Both the position numbers and the translations under genes were made by a program. Positions 1 to 8,981 of a stretch of DNA of 49,736 nucleotides are shown piece after piece (the first letter of the stretch is position 1; every line of letters starts with the position of its first letter). The notes under the pieces are model-generated. The model saw only the letters and a program-made list of their open reading frames with translations. It searched no databases and had not been told where the DNA came from. This stretch comes from Enterobacterales bacterium (GTDB lineage Bacteria; Pseudomonadota; Gammaproteobacteria; Enterobacterales; Enterobacteriaceae), in NCBI GenBank assembly GCA_015655145.1, contig JAATFO010000125.1, forward strand, positions 1-49,736, read 5' to 3'.

Positions 1-1818
1 CGGACGGTTGGTGAAGGTCACCAGTTTCACCGGTTTGACCGCCCCGGTGACCATCCCCTGCCCGTCTCTGACCACGCTGTTCCAGTTGGCCGAGCAGTGC
101 AGATACTTTTCTGCCAGCGCATGGATTTCCGGGGTGGTAAAGCCGATAGCAGATTGACCGTTTCGGGCGGCACGCCCCATCACAATGGCTTTTTCACACA
201 GGCTGTTTAGTTCTGGTCGCAGCGACAGGTGGTCATCTTTAGGCAGTATGGGATCGAATACCACACCCGCATCCTGCGCCGCATCGAGCATCACCCGCAG
301 CACGACTTTCGACCAGTCGTTACGTGTCGGCCGGTCAATGATCAACGCCGCACCGCTGCGCTTTTGCAGCATGCCGTAGCGGTCAGCGGGCATCCTGTCG
401 TCATGCCAGGTATCTGCGTTCACCTCCACCGCATTCAGCAGCGGTGATATCGCCGGATAGGTATCCATCACGTTAAGTTGCTCGCAGGTCTGCCGGTAAA
501 TCCGCGTTTCCGTATCGGAAGTGGAAAGGGGTACAGTTTCAAACTGCGGACGGGTCAGAAAATAGGCTTCGTGTTCATCGGGATTGTAACCGCCGCCAAT
601 GTCGGAGTGCACACCCGGCAGGGCCAGCTCCGGCCACGCCGGTTTCACGCTGTTCAGCGCGAAGTTAAACCGGCATTCGTGCTGCGCAGTGATATGGAAA
701 ACCTTCTCCGCCACGCCCGGACGCAGCGCAATATTCACGTCCCCGGTATCAGCGCTATGTGGGTTAAGACCGTTAACCGGCGTCCCGATGGCCGCCACCG
801 TATCAAATATCCCCAGAAAACGGGTTTTACCGCCGGGGGTACCTGAGAACTCAACGTCACCCAGCCCGGACTTGATGGCCGCAATAATGGCACTGTCCTG
901 ACTGAATACCCGGTTGGCAAAATGCCGCGCTGTTGCCGCCCCGCGGCTGAACCCGAAAATATCGAACTGCAGTTCTTTGATGACACAGGAACTGGCATCG
1001 TCGTGTCTGGCTAAATACTCCTGAATACCGGCAGAGAGTGCCGCAACAGCCTTGTCGGTTTTTCTTACCACGCCGGTGTCACCCCGACCGGTCGCCATCC
1101 CGTAACCGCTGTCTCCCTCCCCGCTTTCAGTACCGATCCCCTCGATATAAATGGCATATTGCCCGACCCCATCACTGGATGGAATATTCTGTTTATACAG
1201 CGTATTAAGCCAGTGCACGTTGGTGTAATAACCAAGATGACTGCCGGCAGCGGTACCACTGAGCCCATATTTTAGCCGGACACACTGAGCTTGAGCAGAC
1301 TGAGCATCAGCGTTATCCATTCCGTAATGCTCAGCGGTGCAGGCGGCCTGACGGTTACCGCTGTTATCCGCATTATTGCCGGTGCCGTCGAAGAACACCC
1401 CAATCGTCAGCGTGATTTCCCGCTTCTTCTTCGCCGCCTGTGCACGCTGTTCAGGCTCTGACTCCTGCGCTTTTTTCCTCGCGGTCTCAGCCCGTTCTGC
1501 CACACGACCGGCGTTACAGTCGCTCTCATAAGTGTCCGTCTGGACTGACGGGATAAACCGGGCGCTACACGGGCAGGAGCTGTAGCTGTCCAGCGAACCC
1601 GCCCACTCTTTCAGCTCTCCGCCCACCTCGTAGGTGTCCCCCATGCCGCCGCAGACGCGGAAGCGCCCCTCATGCTTCCCGCAGGTCACCGGGTCGCCCG
1701 CTCTAACCTTCTGCCGCTCGATGCCCCCGATTTCATAGGTGTCATCGGATGCGCCAGAGAGAATGCGCCCCCCGCAGGTGGTTTTATCCAGGTGATACAA
1801 AAAAAATCCCGTCGCCAT
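1..1818 (-). CDS. PAAR-DUF2235 T6SS effector, partial (C-terminus outside window)
   Basis: Reading left from the ATG at 1818 there are 606 codons without a stop up to the window edge, so this is a partial gene, not a pseudogene. Residues 1-90 form a PAAR domain (DKTTCGGRIL, GDPVTCGKHEG), the sharp tip that sits on a VgrG spike. Residues 90-135 are a charged linker. The DUF2235 (Tle1-like alpha/beta hydrolase) domain starts near 135 (ITLTIGVFFDGTGNN), with the nucleophile elbow GFSRG at 289-293 (Ser291) and the conserved block HSDIGGGY. By family it is a phospholipase-type antibacterial effector. A GAGGG ribosome site at 1822-1826 supports the start. It is a close paralogue of the effector at 2665-4524 but has a different N-terminal PAAR. 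Its immunity gene would lie beyond the edge. Function is by homology only. Confidence 0.88.
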   Translation of the reverse strand, partial: MATGFFLYHLDKTTCGGRILSGASDDTYEIGGIERQKVRAGDPVTCGKHEGRFRVCGGMGDTYEVGGELKEWAGSLDSYSSCPCSARFIPSVQTDTYESDCNAGRVAERAETARKKAQESEPEQRAQAAKKKREITLTIGVFFDGTGNNADNSGNRQAACTAEHYGMDNADAQSAQAQCVRLKYGLSGTAAGSHLGYYTNVHWLNTLYKQNIPSSDGVGQYAIYIEGIGTESGEGDSGYGMATGRGDTGVVRKTDKAVAALSAGIQEYLARHDDASSCVIKELQFDIFGFSRGAATARHFANRVFSQDSAIIAAIKSGLGDVEFSGTPGGKTRFLGIFDTVAAIGTPVNGLNPHSADTGDVNIALRPGVAEKVFHITAQHECRFNFALNSVKPAWPELALPGVHSDIGGGYNPDEHEAYFLTRPQFETVPLSTSDTETRIYRQTCEQLNVMDTYPAISPLLNAVEVNADTWHDDRMPADRYGMLQKRSGAALIIDRPTRNDWSKVVLRVMLDAAQDAGVVFDPILPKDDHLSLRPELNSLCEKAIVMGRAARNGQSAIGFTTPEIHALAEKYLHCSANWNSVVRDGQGMVTGAVKPVKLVTFTNRP

Positions 1819-1901
1819 AATCCCTCATGAATGAAATGGTTATAAAATCAGCGCATCATACACCCTGCATGACGTAACCCAAATTCCCCGCTACAGTTCC
1901 A

Positions 1902-1939
1902 GGGGTCTGATGCTCAGTGGAACGAAAACTCACGTTAAG
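1902..1939. repeat. Tn3 inverted repeat, cargo-side end
   Basis: This 38-bp terminal inverted repeat starts GGGGTCTGATGCTCAG and ends CTCACGTTAAG. It differs from the opposite repeat only at the tenth base (T here, C there). It is the left boundary of the transposon and lies 83 bp upstream of the start of the outer PAAR-DUF2235 gene. Confidence 0.95.
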
Positions 1940-1961
1940 GGCTTTTGGTGAGGTGATTGTT

Positions 1962-1988
1962 AAAAAGGATCCACAAGGGATCCTTTTT
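1962..1988 (-). terminator. Rho-independent terminator of the effector cassette (Tn3 bla-type)
   Basis: An 11-bp perfect stem (AAAAAGGATCC / GGATCCTTTTT) encloses a 5-nt loop and lies directly after the stop of the DUF2931 gene. The A/T ends of the stem let it work in both directions. The hairpin and the bases between it and the inverted repeat resemble the terminator and end sequence downstream of bla in Tn3, which suggests that the cargo was exchanged upstream of it. Confidence 0.8.
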
Positions 1989-1996
1989 AGGGGCTA

Positions 1997-2668
1997 CTAC
2001 CAGCTACCATAGGGATAGGTTTTCCCTTTGATAAAATCCTTTATGTCCTGATCATAACCATCCGGAATGCTGTAGTTAAAGTCAATGCGCGAAGGCACGT
2101 CTTTGCAGACATCCAGTTTATCCCCGGACAGCGTGGTGATTTTTACCGGTTCAACCGGCAGGTTATCACCTCCTGCGCTGTTCTGAAGCCAGATGCGCAC
2201 TTTGCCTTCAGGTGCCAGACCAAACAGCAATGTTTTATACCAAGCAGTATTATCTCTTCTGTCCCTGCCGGTTGGTACCGACATTTTTTCCCGAAGGGCC
2301 GGTGAGAAGATGATGCGCGTCTCGTAGGTCTTTTTATCGATGACCGAATCCCAGCAGAACAGCATCTGTGCCGGTGGATGCCGGACCTTGTTGAACTGAG
2401 CGTGCCTGCTTACGCGGCAACTCCAGCGTCCCACGCTCTCAGGATTTTCCTGAGTACTGTCCAGTGTTCTGTAAGTGGAGACCACCTTTTCGTTGTCGAT
2501 AATCAGCGCTTTCGTCACCACCGCCGGTAATGCCTGAGGGGTAAAAAATGCAAAACCAACCTTCCCGTAGGGCATTTCACCGGTGTCTTCCGGCGTCTGA
2601 GCTTCGCCCGCCCGACAGCCGCTGACCATGACCAGCATCAGCAGGGTAAAAATTGCTTTCAGCTTCAT
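1997..2668 (-). CDS. DUF2931 lipoprotein, probable immunity protein
   Basis: This is a 223-aa lipoprotein. The start at 2668 overlaps the effector stop as ATGA, so the two are translationally coupled. Residues 1-18 are a signal peptide with the lipobox VSGC. The rest is a DUF2931-type body with FFTPQALPAVV near the N-terminus, a central WSCRVSRHAQF region and a YSIPDGYD segment near the C-terminus. DUF2931 lipoproteins commonly sit directly downstream of T6SS DUF2235 or lipase effectors, and periplasmic lipoprotein immunity suits a membrane-attacking phospholipase. An upstream in-frame start (2707) would remove the signal peptide from the N-terminus and is unlikely. The immunity role is inferred from position and family. 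Confidence 0.8.
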   Translation of the reverse strand: MKLKAIFTLLMLVMVSGCRAGEAQTPEDTGEMPYGKVGFAFFTPQALPAVVTKALIIDNEKVVSTYRTLDSTQENPESVGRWSCRVSRHAQFNKVRHPPAQMLFCWDSVIDKKTYETRIIFSPALREKMSVPTGRDRRDNTAWYKTLLFGLAPEGKVRIWLQNSAGGDNLPVEPVKITTLSGDKLDVCKDVPSRIDFNYSIPDGYDQDIKDFIKGKTYPYGSW

Positions 2669-4524
2669 ACTTTCTTTCCGTCCATGCTGTAGACAGAGCG
2701 TTTCCACTGCTCATCCGGCCGGTTGATAAAGCCAATCAGCTCAGAGGGTGATGCGCCGCCGTGAATAAGGCCGTCCGTATTGACCACGATGGCATTCCAG
2801 TTGGCCGAACAGTGAATATACTTCTCTGCAATCACGTCCAGCTCATCCTGGCTGAATGCCTGTGGTGTCTGGCCGCTGCGGGCAGCCTTGCCCATCGCCA
2901 GTGCTTTATCCCAGAGGGGCGCAAGCTCATCCGGAATGGCGAGATCTTTGTCTTTACTCAGAATGGGGTCAAACACCACCCCGGCTTCCTGTGCAGCCTC
3001 AAGCATCACCCTCAGCACCACGCGGGACCAGTCGTTTCTGACGGTCCGTCCCCGCATGGTCAGCGCCGCAAAGCTGCGTTTCTGCATCTGGCCGTACCGG
3101 TCCGGAGGAAGCCGGTCGTCATGCCAGGTTTCTGCCGATATTTCATTTGTCCGCAGCAGCGGGGCCAGACAGGGCGACTTATCCAGCGTCTGCAACTGCG
3201 CTACAGCCTGCCGGTAAGCCTGCGTCTTTTCACCCGGCTGGCTGTACAGCACCGTCTCCGTTGCCGGGCGGGTCAGAAACAGGTCTTCTTTCGTGACGGG
3301 CAGATACCCACCGCCGATATCGGAATGCACGCCGGGCAGCGCCAGTTCCGGCCAGGCCGGTTTCACGCTGTTAAGCGCGAAGTTAAAGCGGCACTCGTTC
3401 GCAGCGGTAATGTGAAAAACCTTCTCCGCCACGCCGGGGCGCAGGGTGAGCTTCACGTCACCGGTATCCGCGCTGTGTGGATTCAGACCGTTAACCGGCG
3501 TGCCAATGGCGGCAACGGTATCGAAAATGCCGATGAAGCGGGTTTTACCGGCAGGAGAACCGTTGAAGGTCGTACCTGTCATGGCCTGCCGGATGGCGCT
3601 GATAATGGCCGGGTCTTCTGACTGGATGCGGTTGGCAAAATGCCGGGCGGCGGCTGCGCCCCGACTGAAGCCAAAAATATCGAACTGCAGTGACCTGATG
3701 ATGAACGTGCAGTCAGTCTGTTTATTACTGACCGCGTCCAGCGCAGCCTGAATACTGTCAGCCAGCATAGAAACCGCTTTATCCGTTTTGGCAACGACAC
3801 CGGTATCAGAGATACCAAACCCCTGCCCCAGCTTGCTGTCAGGCTTTCCTGCGTCAGTGCCAATACCGTCAATATAAACAGCGGCTTGAAAAGTTCCTTT
3901 ATCTACAGGAATGTCCTGTTTATACAGCGTACTCAGCCAGTGAATATTGGTATAGTATCCGGTATAGCTGGTTGCACCGCTGCCTGACACGCCAAAATTT
4001 TCACGGGCGCATTTTGCCAGAATCGACTCGGCTTCCGGGTCATCCAGATTGTAATGACCTGCGGTATACGCTTTCATCATATTCTGCGTGTTAACAGCAT
4101 TGTTGCCGGTGCCGTCGAAAAAGACCCCGACGGTAAGCGTGATTTCCCGTTTCTTTTTCTTCGCCGTCTGCGCATGTTGTTCCGGCTCCGGAGCGACTGC
4201 CGGGGTCATCCCGGCTTTTGCCGCCGAAAGCTGCGGGATCGTACCTGGGGCAATCAGAAAATTGGTCCCCTGCGGGCATCCGCAACGGATCTCCGAGCCA
4301 TCCACCGCGACAGCGGCGCTGTTTGAGTGCCGGTGATCACCACTTACAATGACTCCCACTTCCCCGCACTTCGGGCAGGGGGTGGTCTTGTCACCGATAT
4401 AGAGTTTCAGCAGCCCCATGACCGACATACCGGGGCGGGCCGCGATACATTGCGCCCCCGTGGAAGTCTTATCCCCGTGCAGCCCGACGTTTTTACCGTG
4501 AATGATACAGCCTCTTCGGGTCAT
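2665..4524 (-). CDS. PAAR-like DUF2235 T6SS effector (Tle1-type hydrolase), Tn3 cargo
   Basis: This 619-aa protein starts at the ATG at 4524, four bases after the stop of the upstream PAAR gene; an upstream start at 4557 would overlap that gene. Residues 1-95 are a Cys-rich PAAR-like head (GDKTSTGAQC, CPKCGEVG, CGCPQGTNF). The DUF2235 domain begins near 126 (ITLTVGVFFDGTGNN), with GFSRG at 285-289 (nucleophile Ser287), FDTVAAIGTPVNGL and HSDIGGGY. Tle1-family enzymes cleave phospholipids in the target cell envelope. The core is nearly identical in long stretches to the neighbouring effector at 1-1818, while the heads differ. It belongs to a four-gene cassette inside the transposon. No vgrG or T6SS structural gene is in the window, so it must use a machine encoded elsewhere. 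Confidence 0.9.
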   Translation of the reverse strand: MTRRGCIIHGKNVGLHGDKTSTGAQCIAARPGMSVMGLLKLYIGDKTTPCPKCGEVGVIVSGDHRHSNSAAVAVDGSEIRCGCPQGTNFLIAPGTIPQLSAAKAGMTPAVAPEPEQHAQTAKKKKREITLTVGVFFDGTGNNAVNTQNMMKAYTAGHYNLDDPEAESILAKCARENFGVSGSGATSYTGYYTNIHWLSTLYKQDIPVDKGTFQAAVYIDGIGTDAGKPDSKLGQGFGISDTGVVAKTDKAVSMLADSIQAALDAVSNKQTDCTFIIRSLQFDIFGFSRGAAAARHFANRIQSEDPAIISAIRQAMTGTTFNGSPAGKTRFIGIFDTVAAIGTPVNGLNPHSADTGDVKLTLRPGVAEKVFHITAANECRFNFALNSVKPAWPELALPGVHSDIGGGYLPVTKEDLFLTRPATETVLYSQPGEKTQAYRQAVAQLQTLDKSPCLAPLLRTNEISAETWHDDRLPPDRYGQMQKRSFAALTMRGRTVRNDWSRVVLRVMLEAAQEAGVVFDPILSKDKDLAIPDELAPLWDKALAMGKAARSGQTPQAFSQDELDVIAEKYIHCSANWNAIVVNTDGLIHGGASPSELIGFINRPDEQWKRSVYSMDGKKV

Positions 4525-4528
4525 CGGC

Positions 4529-4879
4529 TCAGCCCTCTGCCGGTAAAAAATCAGCATCCATCGACAAACCTTTCAGCTCATTCAGCGTACATCCCGCCTG
4601 CGGGGTGCTGATAATCACATCACCGTTACTCAGCCGGCTGCCGACCAGCGCGATACTTTTACCGCCTTTCTGGAATTTCGCACCGCTGCCGGTGACAATC
4701 CGGGCGGTGGTGCCGTCAGGATAAACCACCTCATCCCCGACCAGCGCAATATTAACCTTCTGCCCGCCATCAAGCTCGATTTCAGAGCCGTTCCAGGCAG
4801 CACGTACCACCCCACCGCGTTGGGTCAGCGCCCCGTCAACCGCGATCCGGTAAATCGCCACCACCGGATGTTCACGCAT
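4529..4879 (-). CDS. PAAR domain protein
   Basis: This 116-aa protein consists almost entirely of a PAAR fold: VVRAAWNGSEI, GDEVVYPDGTTARI, then GSRLSNGDVI, the typical pattern of glycines and short beta repeats that makes the conical T6SS spike tip. The start at 4879 follows an AGGAGG ribosome site. The gene ends four bases before the DUF2235 effector start, so both are made from one message. The C-terminal 20 residues after the PAAR end (LNELKGLSMDADFLPAEG) have no recognised fold and may contact the effector. Two PAAR-type domains in consecutive genes are unusual: either this protein caps VgrG while the effector rides with it, or the two heads are alternatives. Confidence 0.8.
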   Translation of the reverse strand: MREHPVVAIYRIAVDGALTQRGGVVRAAWNGSEIELDGGQKVNIALVGDEVVYPDGTTARIVTGSGAKFQKGGKSIALVGSRLSNGDVIISTPQAGCTLNELKGLSMDADFLPAEG

Positions 4880-4888
4880 GAAAGCCTC

Positions 4889-5011
4889 CTACTCTTCGAC
4901 AGTCTGACGGGCACCTTCAGACATCCCAGCCTTTTTCTCCGCCGAGAAGGGCGGACGCGCCAGTGAGGCGGCTAATTCCGGGGTCAGTTCGTTGGTATAT
5001 TGCTGTTCCAT
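4889..5011 (-). CDS. Small ORF (40 aa) heading the effector cassette
   Basis: An ATG at 5011 preceded by GAGGG (5019-5023) opens a 40-codon frame starting MEQQYTNELTPELAASLARP and ending in VEE. It ends ten bases before the PAAR gene, whose AGGAGG overlaps its stop region. Good ribosome site, operon-like spacing and biased composition support translation. The family is not recognised. It has no signal peptide or membrane segment and is rich in Glu and Ala. It could be a small adaptor for the PAAR/effector, or the leftover end of a larger gene lost when the cassette was captured. Confidence 0.5.
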   Translation of the reverse strand: MEQQYTNELTPELAASLARPPFSAEKKAGMSEGARQTVEE

Positions 5012-5046
5012 ATCAAATCCCTCTTTTTCCTGTGGGTTATGTGGCT

Positions 5047-5075
5047 ATAGTAACCAGACGGTAGCTCTTAACCAA
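5047..5075 (-). promoter_or_regulatory. Candidate promoter of the effector cassette
   Basis: On the minus strand TTGGTT (-35, 5075-5070) and TACTAT (-10, 5052-5047) are spaced by exactly 17 bp, about 35 bp before the 40-aa ORF and just after tnpR. This would give the cargo its own transcription. The match is moderate (3/6 and 4/6). Confidence 0.45.
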
Positions 5076-5100
5076 AATTTAATGGCGACGTCCTGATGTT

Positions 5101-5777
<677 letters not shown>

Positions 5778-5820
5778 GTTACGGAATTGTTAAAAACATC
5801 CTTGAGGCAGGGAGGCTGAT

Positions 5821-8800
5821 ATGCCCGTTGATTTTCTGACCAATGAGCAGGAGCAGAATTACGGACGCTATGCGGCTGAACCCAACGACGTCCAACTGGC
5901 GCGTTATTTTCATCTTGATGAAGCGGATAAAGAATTAATCGGGAAAAGCCGGGGTGATCACAATCGGCTTGGTATTGCCCTGCAAATCGGGTGCGTGCGT
6001 TTTCTGGGCACTTTTCTTACTGACATGAATCATATTCCTTCCGGCGTCCGGCATTTTACCGCGAGACAGCTCGGGATTCGTGATATCACCGTTCTTGCAG
6101 AATACGGTCAGAGGGAAAATACCCGCCGTGAGCATGCAGCACTGATACGTCAGCACTATCAGTATCGTGAATTTGCCTGGCCCTGGACATTTCGCCTTAC
6201 CCGTCTTTTATATACCCGGAGCTGGATAAGCAACGAACGTCCTGGCCTGCTTTTCGATCTGGCGACAGGGTGGCTTATGCAACATCGTATTATTCTCCCC
6301 GGAGCCACCACGCTGACCCGGTTGATTTCAGAGGTAAGGGAAAAGGCGACGTTGCGCCTGTGGAACAAACTGGCACTGATACCGTCAGCCGAACAGCGTT
6401 CACAGCTGGAGATGCTGCTGGGGCCAACTGATTGCAGCCGCCTGTCTTTACTGGAATCACTGAAAAAAGGCCCTGTGACCATCAGTGGTCCAGCGTTTAA
6501 TGAAGCACTTGAACGCTGGAAAACTCTGAACGATTTTGGCCTGCATGCTGACAACCTGAGTACACTCCCGGCTGTGCGCCTGAAAAATCTCGCACGTTAT
6601 GCTGGTATGACTTCGGTGTTCAATATTGCCAGGATGTCACCGCAGAAAAGGATGGCGGTTCTGGTTGCCTTTGTCCTTGCATGGGAAACGTTGGCGCTGG
6701 ATGATGCACTGGACGTTCTGGACGCCATGCTGGCCGTTATCATCCGTGACGCCAGAAAGATTGGGCAGAAAAAACGGCTCCGCTCGCTGAAGGATCTGGA
6801 TAAATCTGCATTGGCGCTCGCCAGCGCATGTTCGTACCTGCTGAAAGAAGAAACACCGGACGAATCGATTCGTGCTGAGGTGTTCAGCTACATCCCCAGG
6901 CAAAAGCTGGCTGAAATCATCACGCTTGTCCGTGAAATTGCCCGGCCCTCAGACGATAATTTTCATGACGAAATGGTGGAGCAGTACGGACGCGTTCGTC
7001 GTTTCCTGCCCCATCTGCTGAATACCGTTAAATTTTCATCCGCACCTGCCGGGGTTACCACTCTGAATGCCTGTGACTACCTCAGCCGGGAGTTCAGCTC
7101 ACGGCGGCAGTTTTTTGACGACGCACCAACGGAAATCATCAGCCGGTCATGGAAACGGCTGGTGATTAACAAGGAAAAACATATCACCCGCAGGGGATAC
7201 ACGCTCTGCTTTCTCAGTAAACTGCAGGATAGTCTGAGACGGAGAGATGTCTACGTTACTGGCAGTAACCGGTGGGGAGATCCTCGAGCAAGATTACTAC
7301 AGGGTGCTGACTGGCAGGCAAACCGGGTTAAGGTTTATCGTTCTCTGGGACACCCGACAGACCCGCAGGAAGCAATAAAATCTCTGGGTCATCAGCTTGA
7401 TAGTCGTTACAGACAGGTTGCTGCACGCCTTGGCGAAAATGAGTCTGTCGAACTCGATGTTTCTGGCCCGAAGCCCCGGTTGACAATTTCTCCCCTCGCC
7501 AGTCTTGATGAGCCAGACAGTCTGAAACGACTGAGCAAAATGGTCAGTGATCTGCTCCCTCCAGTGGATTTAACAGAGTTGCTACTCGAAATTAACGCCC
7601 ATACCGGATTTGCTGATGAGTTTTTCCACGCCAGTGAAGCCAGTGCCAGAGTTGATGATCTGCCCGTCAGCATCAGCGCCGTGCTGATGGCTGAAGCCTG
7701 CAATATCGGTCTGGAACCCCTGATCAGATCAAATGTTCCTGCACTGACCCGACACCGGCTGAACTGGACAAAAGCGAACTATCTGCGGGCTGAAACTATC
7801 ACCAGCGCTAATGCCAGGCTGGTTGATTTTCAGGCAACGCTACCGCTGGCACAGATATGGGGTGGAGGAGAAGTGGCATCAGCAGATGGGATGCGCTTTG
7901 TTACACCAGTCAGAACAATAAATGCCGGACCGAACCGCAAATACTTTGGTAATAACAGAGGGATCACCTGGTACAACTTTGTGTCCGATCAGTATTCCGG
8001 CTTTCATGGCATCGTTATACCGGGGACGCTGAGGGACTCTATCTTTGTGCTGGAAGGCCTTCTGGAACAGGAGACTGGGCTGAATCCAACCGAAATTATG
8101 ACCGATACAGCAGGTGCCAGCGATCTTGTCTTTGGCCTTTTCTGGCTGCTGGGATACCAGTTTTCTCCGCGCCTGGCTGATGCCGGTGCTTCGATTTTCT
8201 GGCGAATGGACCATGATGCCGACTATGGCGTGCTGAATGATATTGCCAGAGGGCAATCAGATCCCCGAAAAATAGTCCTTCAGTGGGACGAAATGATCCG
8301 GACCGCATGCTCCCTGAAGCTGGGCAAAGTACAGGCTTCAGTGCTGGTCCGTTCATTGCTGAAAAGTGAACGTCCCTCCGGACTGACTCAGGCAATCATT
8401 GAAGTGGGGCGCATCAACAAAACGCTGTATCTGCTTAATTATATTGATGATGAAGATTACCGCCGGCGCATTCTGACCCAACTTAATCGGGGAGAAAGCC
8501 GCCATGCCGTTGCCAGAGCCATCTGTCACGGTCAGAAAGGTGAGATAAGAAAGCGATATACCGACGGTCAGGAAGATCAGTTGGGAGCACTGGGGCTGGT
8601 CACTAACGCCGTCGTGTTATGGAACACTATTTATATGCAGGCAGCCCTGGATCATCTCCGGGCGCAGGGTGAAACACTGAATGATGAAGATATCGCACGC
8701 CTCTCCCCGCTTTGCCACGGACATATCAATATGCTCGGCCATTATTCCTTCACGCTGGCAGAACTGGTCAGCAAAGGACATCTGAGACCATTAAAAGAGG

Positions 8801-8826
8801 CGTCAGAGGCAGAAAACGTTGCTTAA
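5821..8826 (+). CDS. tnpA: Tn3-family transposase TnpA
   Basis: This protein has 1001 residues, the length of Tn3 TnpA, and is colinear with it. The N-terminal part (about 1-280) recognises the 38-bp ends; the C-terminal DDE nuclease has Asp689 (ASADGM), Asp762 (TDTAGA) and Glu892 (NRGESRH). It catalyses replicative transposition through cointegrates. An AGGCAGGGAGG-like ribosome site lies just before the ATG. The stop codon lies inside the right inverted repeat, as in Tn3. No frameshift or lost catalytic residue is seen. Confidence 0.97.
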   Translation: MPVDFLTNEQEQNYGRYAAEPNDVQLARYFHLDEADKELIGKSRGDHNRLGIALQIGCVRFLGTFLTDMNHIPSGVRHFTARQLGIRDITVLAEYGQRENTRREHAALIRQHYQYREFAWPWTFRLTRLLYTRSWISNERPGLLFDLATGWLMQHRIILPGATTLTRLISEVREKATLRLWNKLALIPSAEQRSQLEMLLGPTDCSRLSLLESLKKGPVTISGPAFNEALERWKTLNDFGLHADNLSTLPAVRLKNLARYAGMTSVFNIARMSPQKRMAVLVAFVLAWETLALDDALDVLDAMLAVIIRDARKIGQKKRLRSLKDLDKSALALASACSYLLKEETPDESIRAEVFSYIPRQKLAEIITLVREIARPSDDNFHDEMVEQYGRVRRFLPHLLNTVKFSSAPAGVTTLNACDYLSREFSSRRQFFDDAPTEIISRSWKRLVINKEKHITRRGYTLCFLSKLQDSLRRRDVYVTGSNRWGDPRARLLQGADWQANRVKVYRSLGHPTDPQEAIKSLGHQLDSRYRQVAARLGENESVELDVSGPKPRLTISPLASLDEPDSLKRLSKMVSDLLPPVDLTELLLEINAHTGFADEFFHASEASARVDDLPVSISAVLMAEACNIGLEPLIRSNVPALTRHRLNWTKANYLRAETITSANARLVDFQATLPLAQIWGGGEVASADGMRFVTPVRTINAGPNRKYFGNNRGITWYNFVSDQYSGFHGIVIPGTLRDSIFVLEGLLEQETGLNPTEIMTDTAGASDLVFGLFWLLGYQFSPRLADAGASIFWRMDHDADYGVLNDIARGQSDPRKIVLQWDEMIRTACSLKLGKVQASVLVRSLLKSERPSGLTQAIIEVGRINKTLYLLNYIDDEDYRRRILTQLNRGESRHAVARAICHGQKGEIRKRYTDGQEDQLGALGLVTNAVVLWNTIYMQAALDHLRAQGETLNDEDIARLSPLCHGHINMLGHYSFTLAELVSKGHLRPLKEASEAENVA

Positions 8827-8859
8827 CGTGAGTTTTCGTTCCACTGAGCGTCAGACCCC
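8822..8859. repeat. Tn3 inverted repeat, tnpA-side end
   Basis: This 38-bp terminal repeat is the complement of the one at 1902-1939 with one mismatch. It overlaps the last codons of tnpA. Beyond it the bases TGGA mirror TCCA outside the other end, extending the inverted match by 4 bp, but no direct target duplication exists. Confidence 0.95.
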
Positions 8860-8911
8860 TGGACCACTTTTTCTAACGACATCTTTTTTATCCTTACAGA
8901 AAAACACCACA

Positions 8912-8937
8912 CGATTTAAGCACTCGCGCTTAAATCG
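8912..8937. repeat. Perfect 10-bp inverted repeat between carboxylase gene and Tn3 end
   Basis: CGATTTAAGC and its complement are separated by 6 bp, 45 bp downstream of the carboxylase stop. This may terminate the guanidine operon on the minus strand, although only a broken T run follows. The rest of the 122-bp gap has no ORF. Confidence 0.5.
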
Positions 8938-8981
8938 ACGAATGTGATTAAGTATAGACGCTAACGAGGTTGTGAACGTTT

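Noticed and set aside
1..1818. Outer PAAR-DUF2235 gene taken as a pseudogene because only short complete frames appear there
   Set aside because: Translation from 1818 to 1 on the minus strand shows one uninterrupted frame; it merely has no stop inside the window.
2761..3621. 286-codon open frame on the plus strand
   Set aside because: It is the complement of the DUF2235 effector gene; a similar antisense frame at 478-846 mirrors the paralogous gene. Both arise from shared GC-rich codon pattern and have no ribosome site.
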